Program-made: the position numbers and the translations under genes
Source of the DNA: Panagrolaimus kolymaensis
Lineage: Eukaryota; Nematoda; Chromadorea; Rhabditida; Panagrolaimidae
DNA: 64,000 nt
NCBI GenBank assembly: GCA_028622995.1
Contig: JAJQJQ010000006.1
Coordinates: 5,890,001-5,954,000 of the forward strand
Reading direction: 5' to 3'
Shown here: piece after piece, positions 1-12,610 of the stretch
How positions within the stretch are numbered: the stretch's first letter is position 1
How the letters are laid out: each line of letters begins with the position of its first letter
Notes under the pieces: generated by a model
Told to the model about the DNA's origin: nothing
The model's database searches: none
What the model saw: only the letters and a program-made list of their open reading frames with translations

Positions 1-1490
1 CAACACATTTTTGCAAAAAAAAAATTTCCTTTTTCATTTAAAGTGAAAATAAAAAGATGTTTGTCTTTTTGCCTTTTTGTATATTTCGAGACATTTTTTT
101 AGTTTTGATTTTTATAAATAAATTATTCTTTCGAAGATTAATTTTAAGGAGGCATTAAAATAATGACCATAAAAATTTATCTAGCTAGCTTCATCAAAAA
201 TAAATATCTTCAAAAAAATGTTTTTAATAACAAAATTTTTTTTAAATGTCGGCGAAACCGGAATAGGTAAATCGACCAATTAATAACAAAGATAGTTATG
301 TTCAACGATGTGGCATGAAAAAATATTAAAAATAATATGTATTACTTTTATACAATTTCAATAAAATTCAAATGTGTTCTTTTTTTCTGCTTTTTGTATA
401 TGAGTTTTGATCTTTGTTTGAAACAAATGCGTAATTTTCAAAGAGAGAAAAAAGCAATATCTCCCAACATACATATTCAACCTGTCTTTTGCATTTATAA
501 TTAATTTTTTTATGTCGCTTAAAAAAGAAGGAAAAGGCACAAAAAAGAGCGCTATTCACACCTTGAGAATTTTTTGTCAAAACAATTGTGCTAAAAAAAG
601 GCTTATGTGAGCGTGTCATTATTTATGGGTGCGCAAAAAAATGATTTTTTTGGCATTGAAACTAAAAAGAAAAAGATGAATCGATAAAGAAGCAGCGCAA
701 TTTTTTTCCAATGAAATATTTATTTTTCATTAAAAGAGAAAGTAAAAAAAATAGTTTGCCTTTTCCATTTTTGAATTTTTAATATATATATTTTTTAAAT
801 TTTGTAATCAAATTTTTGAGAAAGATATCTTTTGAAAATGATAATTTTTGTGGTTTGATTAACTAATAGACAATTAATATTTTTAACATTGATATAAAAA
901 AAAGATAGCAATTCAAAGATAGAATTTTATTCAAAAGATTTCAAAAAGTATCAAGGACAAAAAAAAATAATTTACAATTTCACAGAAGTGCTAGTAACAA
1001 CATGAAAAAAATAAAGAAATAAATGTTTGATAACCGGGAGTTTCATTAAAACTTTAAAGGAATAAAAATAATTTGACAACGTGTAAGAAGGAAGCTTGGT
1101 TAAAAATGAAAAATATGTGGAATATTCAAACAAAAAACCTTAAAAAACTCTCTGTATTTTTTTCTTCTTTTTTTTGTCGCCGCCCTAAATGCAAGCCGAT
1201 CATTTGACATTCAAAACAATATAAAAACAATTTGGTAAACAATTGTTTCAAAAATAAAAACTTAAAAACATGAATTTTCTAGATTTTTTAGGATTTTAAA
1301 TTATTATTTTAAAATGGGTTCAGAAAAAATAAAAAATAACAATTTGTAACCATATTTTTTCTTCTTTTTTTTGCGCTGTTTTGAACACTTTGGTGGCTAA
1401 TCAGTAGATCAAAGAGAAAAAAAAATCAATAAAGTAATTAATTTTTTTATTTTGAACATAAAAAAAGAGTTGCAACCTAAATGTGCAAAA
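1..1490. other. AT-rich gene-free stretch
   Basis: Homopolymer-rich A/T sequence. Short open frames occur on both strands, but they are low-complexity, have no splice-compatible continuation and resemble no family. I see no gene, RNA or clear regulatory element. Confidence 0.6.
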
Positions 1491-1673
1491 AAATTATTTA
1501 AATACCTTTTAAAAATAATTACAAAATTATTCATAGGTGTTTTGAGTAAAAAACATTAAAAAAATGCAAATTTTCTATAATTGTCTATTTTTTTTAGTCA
1601 AAAAATTAACATAAATTATTTAAATAATATTCCCATTTATTTTATAGTTAAAGATATTCAAAAAAATAATTTA

Positions 1674-1741
1674 CATCTCCTGTGTTTCGAACTTTCTTCC
1701 ACCTATCAATCCACCGCCTTCCACCACTGAGCAAATGCGAC
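1674..1741 (-). repeat. tRNA-like (SINE-type) segment, copy 1
   Basis: Read on the minus strand this has an A-box-like TTTGCTCAGTGGTGG followed about 35 bases later by a B-box-like AGTTCGAAAC, the spacing of an internal pol III promoter. It recurs in both other copies. Anticodon and clover-leaf stems are not intact, so it is not a working tRNA; a tRNA-derived SINE head is the likeliest explanation. Confidence 0.5.
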
Positions 1742-2215
1742 AAACGAAGGGAAAATGCATGTTGCAAAAAATTTTCATTGATTTTTTGAAAAAAAAAATT
1801 GGACCTTAAAATAATTTTGTGCAGAAGATTTTGAAATACCCAGAGGCTTTATTGGAAAAACGGCAAGGAAAATCAAATTCCATATATATTTTTACATGTC
1901 GTTACAAAAGTTCATAGTTAAACCATTGGATGGAAAAAAAGTTTTAGTCAAAAAACTACGATTTTTATGAAAAACATTAAATTATGCTAATTAATTGTTG
2001 AAAAGCCAAGATATTATGATAAATAGCATTAAATAATGATATATTATTAGTTTTGAGATAGTTACTAACCACTTTAATAGGATGGGAACCTCCCATTAAT
2101 TTTTCTGTGTTTAGAGGAACCAGTGACACGGGATCCACGTATATTAATATAGGCACATAGATAAAGGAGAATGAGCACTTCATTTTGATACCAAACATCT
2201 ATAGTAAAAGAATGA

Positions 2216-2236
2216 AAGGGGCGCTTCGCGCCCCTT
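2216..2236. other. Perfect GC hairpin next to satellite 1
   Basis: AAGGGGCGC, loop TTC, GCGCCCCTT: a perfect 9-bp stem with a 3-nt loop in very AT-rich surroundings. It is repeated exactly at 4420-4440, in both cases about 20 bases before the 16-bp tandem array. Confidence 0.9.
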
Positions 2237-2253
2237 GAAGTGACGAATTTGTT

Positions 2254-2659
2254 CCATCAACCCAAAGATCCATCAACCCCAAGATCCATCAACCCAAAGA
2301 TCCATCAACCCAAAGATCCATCAACCCAAAGATCCATCAACCCAAAGATCCATCAACCCAAAGATCCATCAACCCAAAGATCCATCAACCCAAAGATCCA
2401 TCAACCCAAAGATCCATCAACCCAAAGATCCATCAACCCAAAGATCCATCAACCCAAAGATCCATCAACCCAAAGATCCATCAACCCAAAGATCCATCAA
2501 CCCAAAGATCCATCAACCCAAAGATCCATCAACCCAAAGATCCATCAACCCAAAGATCCATCAACCCAAAGATCCATCAACCCAAAGATCCATCAACCCA
2601 AAGATCCATCAACCCAAAGATCCATCAACCCAAAGATCCATCAACCCAAAGATCCATCC
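2254..2659. repeat. 16-bp tandem satellite array 1
   Basis: About 25 nearly perfect copies of the 16-mer AAGATCCATCAACCCA; only the second copy shows a visible substitution. Because 3 x 16 = 48, every frame stays open and yields a false 141-codon ORF of QPKDPST-type repeats, which should not be annotated as a protein. Confidence 0.97.
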
Positions 2660-3600
2660 ACTTAAGGATCCATCCATTTAAGGATCCCGAGAAATACACC
2701 CAAAACAGTAAAGAGATCCATAAAAATCCACCTAAAGATACATCCACCCTAAGATCGATCAACCAAAAGATCGATCAACCTTAGTCAAATATCCACCCGA
2801 AGCTCTCCTAATATCCACCAAAATATCCACGAAAATCCACCGAAAACAGTTGAAAGATCCATGGAAATTCACTCAAGGATCATTCAAATTCCGCGGAAGG
2901 ATCTATCATAACCCACCCGAAGATCCATAAAAATCAACCCGTGGATCATTCAAAATCAATCCAAGAATTTTTCTAAATCCACTCAAAGAACGGTAAAAAT
3001 CCATAAAAATCCACTCACAGATCCATAAACCCAAAATCCATAAACACAAAAACCATCGAAAATCCACCAAAAGTTCCATCCACCCAAAGATCGATCAACC
3101 AAAGATACATTACCCCAAAGATCGATCAACCAAAAGATCCAAGATTCTCCACCCGTGGACCCTGAAGCTCTTCAAATGTCCATTAAAATCCACCAAATAC
3201 AATAAAAAGATCTATTAAAGTCCACCCAAACCATTGAAATCCATCCAAAAATCTTTTAAAATCCACTCAAAGATCGATAAAAATCCACCCAAAAATCCAT
3301 AAAAAATCCACCCGAGGATCCATCATAATCCACCAAAAGGTATATAAAGATCCATCCAAACATCCATCCAAACATCCATTTCCCAAAAGATCAATAAAAC
3401 AAAAGATCGATCAACCTTTGTCAAATATCCACCCGTAGCTCTTCTAATATCCACCAAAAGATCCATAAAAATAGACCAAAAACAGTTAAAAGATCCATTA
3501 AAAATTCACCAAAACATGAGAGATAATCCACACAAACTTTCTCAAATATCCACCTAAACTCCTCTAATATCAACCTTAATTCACTTGAATATCCAAATTT
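2660..3600. repeat. Degenerate satellite tail 1
   Basis: Diverged GATCCATAAAAATCCACCC-type units continue the array. Positions about 2695-3060 match 4730-5095 closely, so the tail was duplicated along with the array. No coding potential. Confidence 0.85.
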
Positions 3601-3619
3601 ATCCACCATTTTATAAGTA

Positions 3620-4440
3620 AAACAAAAATAATTATGCAAAATTTTCGATATTTTGCATAAATAAATATGCAAAAATTTATTTAAAACCCTTTTAAAAATA
3701 ATTTCCATTGTTTTATAATTGTTTGGGGTCAAAAATATAAAAAATATGCTAATTTTCCATAATTATCCTTATATTTATTAACCAAATATACCCAAAAATT
3801 ATTTTTATAATTAATTATAATATTCCCCTCCATTTTATAGTTAAAGAAATTCAAAAAAATTATTTACATCGCAGAGGTTTCGAACTTTCATCCATTCGCA
3901 AGTTCACCGCCTTCCACCACTGAGCAAATGCGACAAAGGAAGAGAAAATGCATGTTGCAAAAAATTTTCATTGATTTTTTGAAAAAAAAAATTGGACCTT
4001 AAAATAATTTTGTGCAGAAGATTTTGAAATACCCAGAGGCTTTATTGGAAAAACGGCAAGGAAAATCAAATTCCATATATATTTTTACATGTCGTTACAA
4101 AAGTTCATAGTTAAACCATTGGATGGAAAAAAAGTTTTAGTCAAAAAACTGAGATTTTCGCGAAAAACTTTAAATTATGCTAATTAATTGTTAAAAAGCC
4201 AAGATATTATGATAAATAGCATTAAATAATGATATATTATTAGTTTTAAGATAGTTACTAACCACTTTAATAGGATGGGAACCTCCCATTAATTTTTCTG
4301 TGTTTAGAGGAACCAGTGACACGGGATCCACATATGTTTTTAAAAAAAAAATATAAATTAAAATAGATAAGAATGAGCTCTTCATTTTGATACCAAATAT
4401 GTAGTAAGGAGAATGAAAAAAGGGGCGCTTCGCGCCCCTT
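3620..4440. repeat. Long repeat unit, copy 2 (precedes satellite 2)
   Basis: Near-identical duplicate of the first block, with a small insertion near 4335-4365. It again ends in the AAGGGGCGC-TTC-GCGCCCCTT hairpin at 4420-4440. Hairpin-to-hairpin distance is 2204 bp, giving the period of the higher-order unit. Confidence 0.85.
3867..3933 (-). repeat. tRNA-like (SINE-type) segment, copy 2
   Basis: Minus strand carries the same A-box-like and B-box-like (AGTTCGAAACC) blocks as copy 1. The ends GTCGCA and TGCGAT could pair as a degraded acceptor stem. Confidence 0.5.
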
Positions 4441-4458
4441 GAAGTGGAAGTTATCATC

Positions 4459-4735
4459 CATCCACCCAAAGATCCATCAACCCAAAGATCCATAAACCCA
4501 AAGATCCATCAACCCAAAGATCTATCAACCCAAAGATCCATCAACCCAAAGATCTATCAACCCAAGGATCCATCAACCCAAAGATCTATCAACCCAAGGA
4601 TACCGAGAAATCCACCCAAAGATCCATCAACCCAAAGATCCATCAACCCAAAGATCCATCAACCCAAAGATCCATCAACCCAAAGATCCATCAACCCAAA
4701 GATCCATCAACCCAAAGATACCGAGAAATCCACCC
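4459..4735. repeat. 16-bp tandem satellite array 2
   Basis: Same 16-mer as array 1, with more variants (CTATC for CCATC, AAGG for AAAG) and interrupted twice by GATACCGAGAAATCC. Greater divergence suggests it is older or less homogenised than array 1. Confidence 0.95.
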
Positions 4736-5125
4736 AAAACAGTAAAGAGATCCATAAAAATCCACATAAAGATACATCCACCCTAAGATCGATCAACCAA
4801 AAGTTCGATCTACCTTAGTCAAATATCCACCCGAAGCTCTCCTAATATCCACCAAAATATCCACGAAAATCCACCGAAAACAGTTGAAAGATCCATGGAA
4901 ATTCACCCAAGGATCATTCAAATTCCGCGGAAGGATCTATCATAACCCACCCGAAGATCCATAAAAATCAACCCGTGGATCATTCAAAATCAATCCAAGA
5001 ATTTTTCTAAATCCACTCAAAGAACGGTAAAAATCCATAAAAATCCACTCACAGATCCATAAACCCAAAATCCATAAACACAAAAACCATCGAAAATCCA
5101 CCAAAAGATCGATCAACCAAAGATA
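4736..5125. repeat. Degenerate satellite tail 2
   Basis: Duplicate of the tail after array 1, truncated near 5125 where a third long block begins. Confidence 0.85.
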
Positions 5126-5129
5126 CATT

Positions 5130-5730
5130 ACCCCAAATTTGGTCAAAAACATTAAAAATATGCTAATTTTTCGATAAATATCGCTTTTTTATTATTCTAA
5201 TTATGTTATAAAATTAGCATAAATTATTTTAATAATATTTCCCTCCATTTTATAGTTAAAGATATTCAAAAAAATTATTTACATCTCCGCGGTTTCGAAC
5301 TTCCATCAACCTTTCAATACACCGCCTTCCACCACTGAGCAAGTGCGACAAAGGAAGGGAAAATGCATGTTGCAAAATTTTTTCATCGATTTTTGAAAAA
5401 AAAAAATGGTACCTTAATAATGCAAACGGGGCCAACTTTTCTCTAAGCCCAATAACTTTAGTTAAAATATAAAAAGGAAAATCAAATTTGTCATATTCTG
5501 AAGTTCTGCACCTCCTAGTTTCATAGTTAAACCATTGAATGGAAAAAAAGTTTTAGTCAAAAAACTGTGATTTTCGCGAAAAACTTTAAATTATGCTAAT
5601 TAATCGTTAAAAAGCCAAGATATTATGATAAATAGCATTAAATAATGATATATAATTAGTTTTGAAATAGTTACTAACCACTTTAATAGGATGGGAACCT
5701 CCCATAAATTTTTCTGTGTTTAGAGGAATA
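5130..5730. repeat. Long repeat unit, copy 3 (no satellite)
   Basis: Third, more diverged copy. Its middle (about 5410-5520) is replaced by unrelated sequence, and similarity resumes at the TTAAACCATTGAATGG stretch and ends at TGTGTTTAGAGGAA. It has neither hairpin nor array. The tRNA-like A/B-box segment is at 5282-5349 on the minus strand. Confidence 0.8.
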
Positions 5731-7481
5731 AACGCAGAATATTCAATTATGACAAAAGCATAACCTTGAGAATTTAATTTTCAAAGTCTTCTTCCTGAAG
5801 TTAGAATCTTTGCTTCCTCATTCAATATTTTTATTTGGACGTGAAAAACAAACGTTAAAAAGAAACCAAACTTAAATGGGCTCTCAAAGATGAATGAATA
5901 AAAAGCTAAAGACAAAGATGCAAGCTTTCTGGAACCAAGAAGAGTCCAAAAAATAAATATTTAAAACAAAAGAAAAGTTTCAATTATTAAGCTTCTTTAG
6001 GTTAAGGGTTTCTTACTTCCTTATTCCACACACTCTGCATTTTTTTGTTATCAAATCAAAATTCGTAACATTTTCTTCTCTCTCTTTCTGTAATTTGGTG
6101 ATGGTCTTCTTTGAACAAGAAAGAGTCTGTATCGTTCAAATGAGGCACTGATGATGATGTCAGACATCCTTTAAAAAAAGAAGACGGAACCTTTATCCAA
6201 TAAAAAATAATTCTTATAAAGCGACAGCGATGTTACTCTTTCTCTATCTCCTTCACACAAATAAATTTACTTCTCTATTTTCTTTTTACTTGTTTTTTAC
6301 TTTTGTTTTCTCTTTAAACAATAATCAAATCAAAAGCAAACGACATCTGAGCCACCAACTAAACTACGTCGTCACTTTTATTTTATACAGAAAACCATCT
6401 TTCTCATTCATCGGGTGCTTCTTTACAATTTTAAATACCAATGAACACAAATACAATAAACTAATCAAACCCAATAAAAACGAGTTTATCATATAAAGAG
6501 AATGAAAAGGCTATGAAAATTGTATGCGATTTTAATAAACTAAATATAATATTTCTAAAACGTAGTAAGATTTTAAAAGTCCAAAAAGCAACCAAATTAT
6601 TTTAGCGTCGAAAAAAAGGCGTTGAAGCATTAAACACTTTTTTTGTTGTTGCTTTGCTTCTCGAACAATAACAATACTCATACATTTCTTAGGAAATATA
6701 CCCATACACATATAAAAAGTGCTAAATTACAGAAAGTTTGTGAAGCAAAAAAGAAAGACCATGTGTTTTGGTACATTTTTTCTTTCTTTGAGACTAATAA
6801 GTTTCAATCGAGCATGAAAGTTTAAACTTTGAAAGATACTTGCACAGATTTGGTAATGAATGACGTTTGTTTATAGCATAAACAATATTTAAAAAATGCA
6901 TATGGTAGCAGTTATAAAAAATGATTAGAAAAAAACTTCGTACGATCTTTTTATGTGTCTTTTCTTGTTTCTATGCTTGATATCAAAAACATTGCCGAAT
7001 TTATTCCCTTATACCACCTTGAGATTGAATAACTTTATTTAGGATTTAACTTTTCTTTACCAAATTTATTATTGCCTAAAAAAATTAGCCATAATTTATA
7101 ACATTACTTTTCCCATAACTTTGGCTAAAAAGTCTCAAAGCGAAAAAAAACTATCTTTGATTTTTTAGAAAAACTACTATTTTTTGTTTCACCTTTTTTT
7201 CAAGCAAAAAAAATATCCTTCAATTTTTAAACTTCATATATTTATTTACCAAAAAAAAAAGCATTATTGTCATATTAAAATTTAAGCTACATACTAGTAA
7301 AGAATAAACATGTTTTGACAATCATCATCATCTCATTCATTTTATTTATGATTTGAAAAAATAACAAAATATAGCCGTGCAAATTTATGTATGTAATTGG
7401 TATTAACATCATCTATTTTAGTTTAAAGAAAATATTGTCTCTTATATTGATATAACTTTTTTTATCGTCAAGTATCAATTT
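5731..7481. other. Gene-free stretch, probable upstream region of the coiled-coil gene
   Basis: AT-rich, with several short open frames of biased Phe/Lys/Asn composition and no credible splicing. No RNA gene or repeat seen. Promoter sequence for the gene at 7482 presumably lies in the right part, but I cannot point to a defined element. Confidence 0.5.
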
Positions 7482-9715
7482 ATGGATAGACATTCGTCTA
7501 AGCATAGCAGCAGCAGTCGACATCGTCACTCAAGTAGCAGCCGACATCATGATGTAAACATTTTTTTTTTTGAAACCTTGGCTAATTCATATTTTTTAGC
7601 GTGATAATAAAAGGCGACGTTCTCGATCTCGTTCAAAATCTCCCAGATATTCAAGGTTTGCTTTGGTAACTCACGATATTGCTTTAACGTTTCTCTTTTA
7701 AGCTCCTTTCGAACGCATGGAAAAACTCGTCATGAATTTGAAATCGAAGTTGAAGTGTTACACCAAGAAAATCGTGAATTACGTGCTCAGTTAGAACAAT
7801 ATCGAGTTCAATTTACCAATATAAGTGTTGCACAAGTTCAAGCAGAATCTCGAGCTTCACATTGGGAGCATGAATCAAATAGAATCAATTCAAGTTATCA
7901 AGAATGTTCAAGGGTATATATTTTTTTTATTCTTTCCTTTACGTCTAAGAAGTGTTATTACAGGTTTTAAGGGATTTGAGACAAGGTGTTGATGAACTTG
8001 AACGACAGAAACAAAGATTTATTGATGAAGCTTCAAAAGCTCAAAAAGAACGTGATATTGCAGATTTGACATCATCTAATTATCGTGAACAAATGGAAGC
8101 TGCAAGTGAAAGAAATACTGCTTTAGTTAAAAAATGTGAATCTTATGTCGAAGAAAATAAGAGTTTCAGGGGAAAGTACGCCTTTATTATACTTTGGTGA
8201 ATTTATGTTTACTATTTTTCCAGGATAGCTCAATATGAAACCGAATTAAAAGAACTTCGACCCGCTCTTGGTAAACTTGAAACAGAATTGAATAAAGCTG
8301 AAAGAGATAACAAGTAACTGCTTCATATTTCAAAAGTTAAAGCTCAATTATTTATGTGTTTATTTTTCAGATTGTATCGTGAAGAAAATGCACTTTTACG
8401 TGAAAAAGAAAAAGCGTGGATAGCCGAAAGAAAGGATTTGGAAAGAAAATTATTAATTAAAGAAGCTCTGAATGCGGCTGAAAGAAAGAATAATAAAATT
8501 GATAATGCTGTTAATGGTGAAGAAAATGGAGTTGAATTTGAAAGAATTGTAAGTTCGTTTTTAAGTTTTCAAACTATGGTTGATTCACGATAACGTCGAG
8601 TACTTTGGGGAGTATTAATTATTGAAATTGGTGGTGGAGCAGATTCTTGTACCCTGGAGTTTCTTCGAGATGCACTGATGAAGAAGTATGCACAACAGCA
8701 ACATCCTCCAAGAAGTCCAAGGATAATGAGGATGACGAATAACCTGAAATAAATGTTTAGCTATGGCAGAAAGTGTGATAGCTTGTTAGCTTCGCAAAAG
8801 TTAAATTTGGGTTGTAATTATATTAAAAGCTTACAGTACTGGCCATTTAACATATTGGCAGCATCTTTGAATATCCGCGCAGCAATCCCAATAAGTTAGA
8901 ATGTTTTCATGGGGACAAACTCTGAAAATATCCTTTAAACCTTTTCCACTTTTCTTTAACATACAATGGGATTGGTCTTGGATTTCCAAAATCAAAAGAA
9001 TTGAAACAAAAAGCTTCTAATCCTGCTCCAAATCCTGCAAGTTCCATAATCAAAATACTAATAATTTGAAGAAAATATTTCCGCATTTTTTGATATGTTT
9101 TTTTGCGATGAAAATATTAGTTTTGATTTAAAAAAAAAATAGAAAGGATGCTTCCTTTCTTCAAACATGTAATCATCGTAAAGGGTTTTTTTCATTTTTC
9201 ATTGTCAACCAAAAATTCGGTTGCGCGTGAAAGCAATACGTACATACGTATTCCTGATTTTGTTTGCCAAATTTTTTTTAACTTGAGTGTTTGCTTTTTT
9301 CGTAATCAGAATTGTCAAAAATTTGAGAACGCATTTCAATAAATAAAAAAAAACATTTAAATGTGGTCTCCGTTTTATGAGTTTTAGTAGCATAAAATAT
9401 TTATTATTTGATTAAACATGTTTTCTTTTTCAGAAAAGGCTCGAAATGGTGATTGACTCATTGCAATCACATTATGAAACGAGAATCAAAATGTTGGAAG
9501 AAATGTTGACTGAAGAAGAAGATGATAATGGAGACGCTATGGCTGATAATGGAATTGCACATGAAAATGGAATTGAACCGAAGCCGCCTGCATCTGAATT
9601 ATTGGCTCAACAATTGCATGAAGCAACGGCAGCAGTTTTAGCAAAAACAGAAATGGTCAATAAAGCGATAAAATCTGACATGGCTTCTTCTCCTGTCCAA
9701 AATTCAAAGCCATAG
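7482..9715 (+). CDS. RS-rich N-terminus plus long coiled-coil protein, function unknown
   Basis: Seven exons (7482-7553, 7600-7655, 7703-7913, 7964-8175, 8224-8313, 8371-8548, 9434-9715) give 366 aa. Residues 1-50 are Ser/Arg/His-rich with RSRSRSKS dipeptides typical of nuclear splicing-associated proteins. From about residue 55 to 260 the chain is almost continuous charged coiled coil with Leu heptads. A break follows, then another short helix and an acidic region (EEEDD). The C-terminus is plain and ends at a TAG, with AATAAA at 9871. No catalytic domain is visible and I do not recognise the orthologue. A nuclear scaffold or RNA-processing factor is inferred from the RS tract only. The last intron is 885 nt against under 60 for the others, because it holds a gene on the other strand. 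Confidence 0.85.
8569..9086 (-). CDS. Small Cys-rich single-TM protein nested in an intron (Shisa-like architecture)
   Basis: Three exons (9086-8965, 8921-8835, 8743-8569; introns of 43 and 91 nt) give 127 aa. A signal peptide (residues 1 to about 25) is followed by a short ectodomain with a YWDCC motif and a further CC pair. Then come one TM helix ending in GGCCCC and a cytosolic tail with PPP and basic residues, ending in TIV. A signal peptide, paired-cysteine ectodomain, TM helix with a juxtamembrane cysteine cluster and a proline-containing tail is the layout of Shisa-like adaptor proteins. Homology is not proven. The whole gene lies inside the last intron of the coiled-coil gene on the opposite strand, its stop only 20 nt from the host 5' splice site. 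Confidence 0.75.
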
Positions 9716-10247
9716 TCATACTGTGTTTTTTATTCATTCGTTACCGGTATTTTCTTTTGTTAATTGTTACACGTTTATTAGCTAAACTTTTTAATAAGTT
9801 AAGTTTATGCTAGTAAATGTGCTTTTGTTATTTTTGTTTTTTTTGTACCTTACATGTTTGTAATGTTTAAAATAAATTTATTTATGTATATAGTTTTTAA
9901 CGAGTATTTTACTTTCAAAAAAGAGATTTTGCTATCCTTTTTTTCTATTTCATATTGTTAATGTAACCATAAAAAAAGTAAAGCTTTATATATTCACAGC
10001 TGTGAAGCACCTTTATCTTAAATTTCAAGTCAAATTGTAAAGGCTTCCTTGAAGATTGGTCATCATTGTTTGTGATTGTTATAAGCTCCTGTAGCTAATT
10101 CGGAGCATTTATCTTATCCGCATTACGTAGCTTTTTTTGCATTTTGACAACTGTACTATGTCGGTTCTCCAATCTCCATCACAAAGTAAAACATTAATGA
10201 TGACATAAAATTTATTCTAAATGCTACATATATTTACAATCGGTAAT
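9716..10247. other. Intergenic, 3' ends of converging genes
   Basis: Contains the AATAAA (9871-9876) of the upstream plus-strand gene and the 3' flank of the minus-strand MATH-BTB gene. Nothing else is recognisable. Confidence 0.6.
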
Positions 10248-11322
10248 TTAAAAGCCAAAGATATTATTTTGAACACAATAAATGATGCATCGTCTTTTGA
10301 AATCCTTCAATTTGCGTTGTCGAGCAATTCGTAAACGACCATGGACGTTTTCAACTGTCATAGTTTCTGATAACTTATCAAGCGCAAAATTCTAAAAGTG
10401 TAGTTAAGTAATGTAAGTATGACACATTCTCCAAAGTTACATACCATAAGAGATAGAATTTGAAACTTATCAGCGAGTTTATAAATTCGATAAATGGTGA
10501 AGTAATCATCGACATTGCTGCTGATGGTTCCATGTTCACAAAATTCAACCATTTTTTGAACAATTTCTGGATTACAATCATTTATTTCAACTTCAGTTTG
10601 AGATGGATCCAACATGGCTTTGAAAAGTGGAGAACATTCAATCATAATGGGTTTGATAGCCTAAAATTAAAAATATGTCTTTTTACATTTTTAACCAAAA
10701 CAACTTACTTCCATTTTACTTTCTTTGCATTTGATTGTAAATTTAGTTGAGGGATCATCTTTCCACATTTGTTTCATCGTTGATGAGAATTGACAACTAG
10801 TGGATTGTAAAATTTGAGGCTTCAATGTTGGTTGAAATTGAACAGTAGTTGATTGTGAAATATGTTTAAAAAATGGTTCACGAATTGAAATAACATCAAC
10901 ATAAAAACATAATTTTGTAAAAGGAAGCAAACAAAAAATATCTAAAAATAAAAACATTAATAAGTTAAATTTTTTTGAATATTTTCACTTTGTTTTTCTA
11001 CAGCAGATTCATCATCTTTGAAATAATAATATTTGATTAAACCAGGACTAGGCTTGATATCGATTGAAAAGAAGACATCTTGTTCTTCATTTTTATAACA
11101 TTTGAAAATACCAGTATATTGTGTGCCATTGTAAGGATCATTTGAAATTAATTCTTTGCTATAAAATGGACAATGAGCAGCCATAACTCCATAATCATAA
11201 CAATTATCTGAGTTGTCAAAGTTCCATACAAATAATTTGTTTAGGCGAGTAAACTAAAACCTTCAAAAGTTTGTATATAAAAAAATATATCATACCTTTA
11301 ATTCAGCTGGAACCGATGCCAT
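10248..11322 (-). CDS. MATH-BTB domain protein
   Basis: Five exons (11322-11296, 11253-10989, 10941-10709, 10660-10445, 10391-10248) give 294 aa. Residues 10 to about 150 form a MATH-type beta sandwich (start KLFVWNF, middle FYVDV). Residues about 160-255 form a BTB/POZ domain (CSPLFKAML, then a YKLADKF helix). The tail is a short basic helix. In worms MATH-BTB proteins (BATH family, e.g. MEL-26) act as substrate adaptors for Cullin-3 ubiquitin ligases: MATH binds substrate and BTB binds CUL3. That role is inferred from family. The first exon codes only nine residues (MASVPAELK), and a second MATH-BTB gene lies at 58.3 kb. Confidence 0.88.
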
Positions 11323-12419
<1,097 letters not shown>

Positions 12420-12538
12420 TAGGATGATGATTTAATTGACATCCTTCGGCGACAATGTGATACACTTTTTTTGCATTTCTTCTTTCTCCTTTCTTACTAA
12501 AAATGAATCCGATGTATTTTTCTGAATAATAAACGGTA

Positions 12539-12610
12539 GGCTGAGTGGTCTAGTGGTATGATTCTCGCTTAGGGTGCGAGAGGTCCCGGGATCGATCCCC
12601 GGCTCAGCCC
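12539..12610 (+). tRNA. tRNA-Pro (anticodon AGG)
   Basis: A 72-nt clover-leaf. The acceptor GGCTGAG pairs with CTCAGCC. The anticodon arm CTCGC-TTAGGGT-GCGAG reads AGG (read as IGG after deamination). The T-loop reads ATCGATC, so the near-invariant T54 is A. That base is also inside the B-box, so it may weaken pol III transcription or fold stability. Otherwise nearly identical to its divergent neighbour. Confidence 0.93.

Larger units (their letters stand above)
1490..2236. repeat. Long repeat unit, copy 1 (precedes satellite 1)
   Basis: First of three related blocks. From about 1640 to 2130 it matches 3835-4325 almost base for base, including the run from the GCAAATGCGACAAA stretch through GATGGGAACCTCCC. 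The block ends in a perfect 9-bp hairpin just before the 16-bp satellite. Its only open frame (1977-2198, minus) recurs in the second copy and has no family features, so I treat it as a repeat shadow. Confidence 0.85.

Noticed and set aside
368..619. 83-codon minus-strand frame near the left edge
   Set aside because: Phe/Lys-rich, low complexity, no family signal and no supporting splice sites.
2240..2665. 141-codon open frame of repeated QPKDPST units
   Set aside because: Product of a 16-bp satellite whose unit, read three times, never meets a stop. The 4444-4818 frame is the same artefact.
4191..4493. Minus-strand frame shared with 1977-2198
   Set aside because: It lies within duplicated repeat blocks, differs between copies by indels, and has no domain or splice structure.
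6230..6496. 88-codon frame starting with hydrophobic residues
   Set aside because: Looks like a signal-anchor by composition only. Phe/Leu/Asn bias is what AT-rich non-coding DNA gives, and it continues into low-complexity sequence.
9148..9393. Overlapping short frames on both strands inside the long intron
   Set aside because: AT-biased, without splice continuation. The intron's coding signal belongs to 8569-9086.
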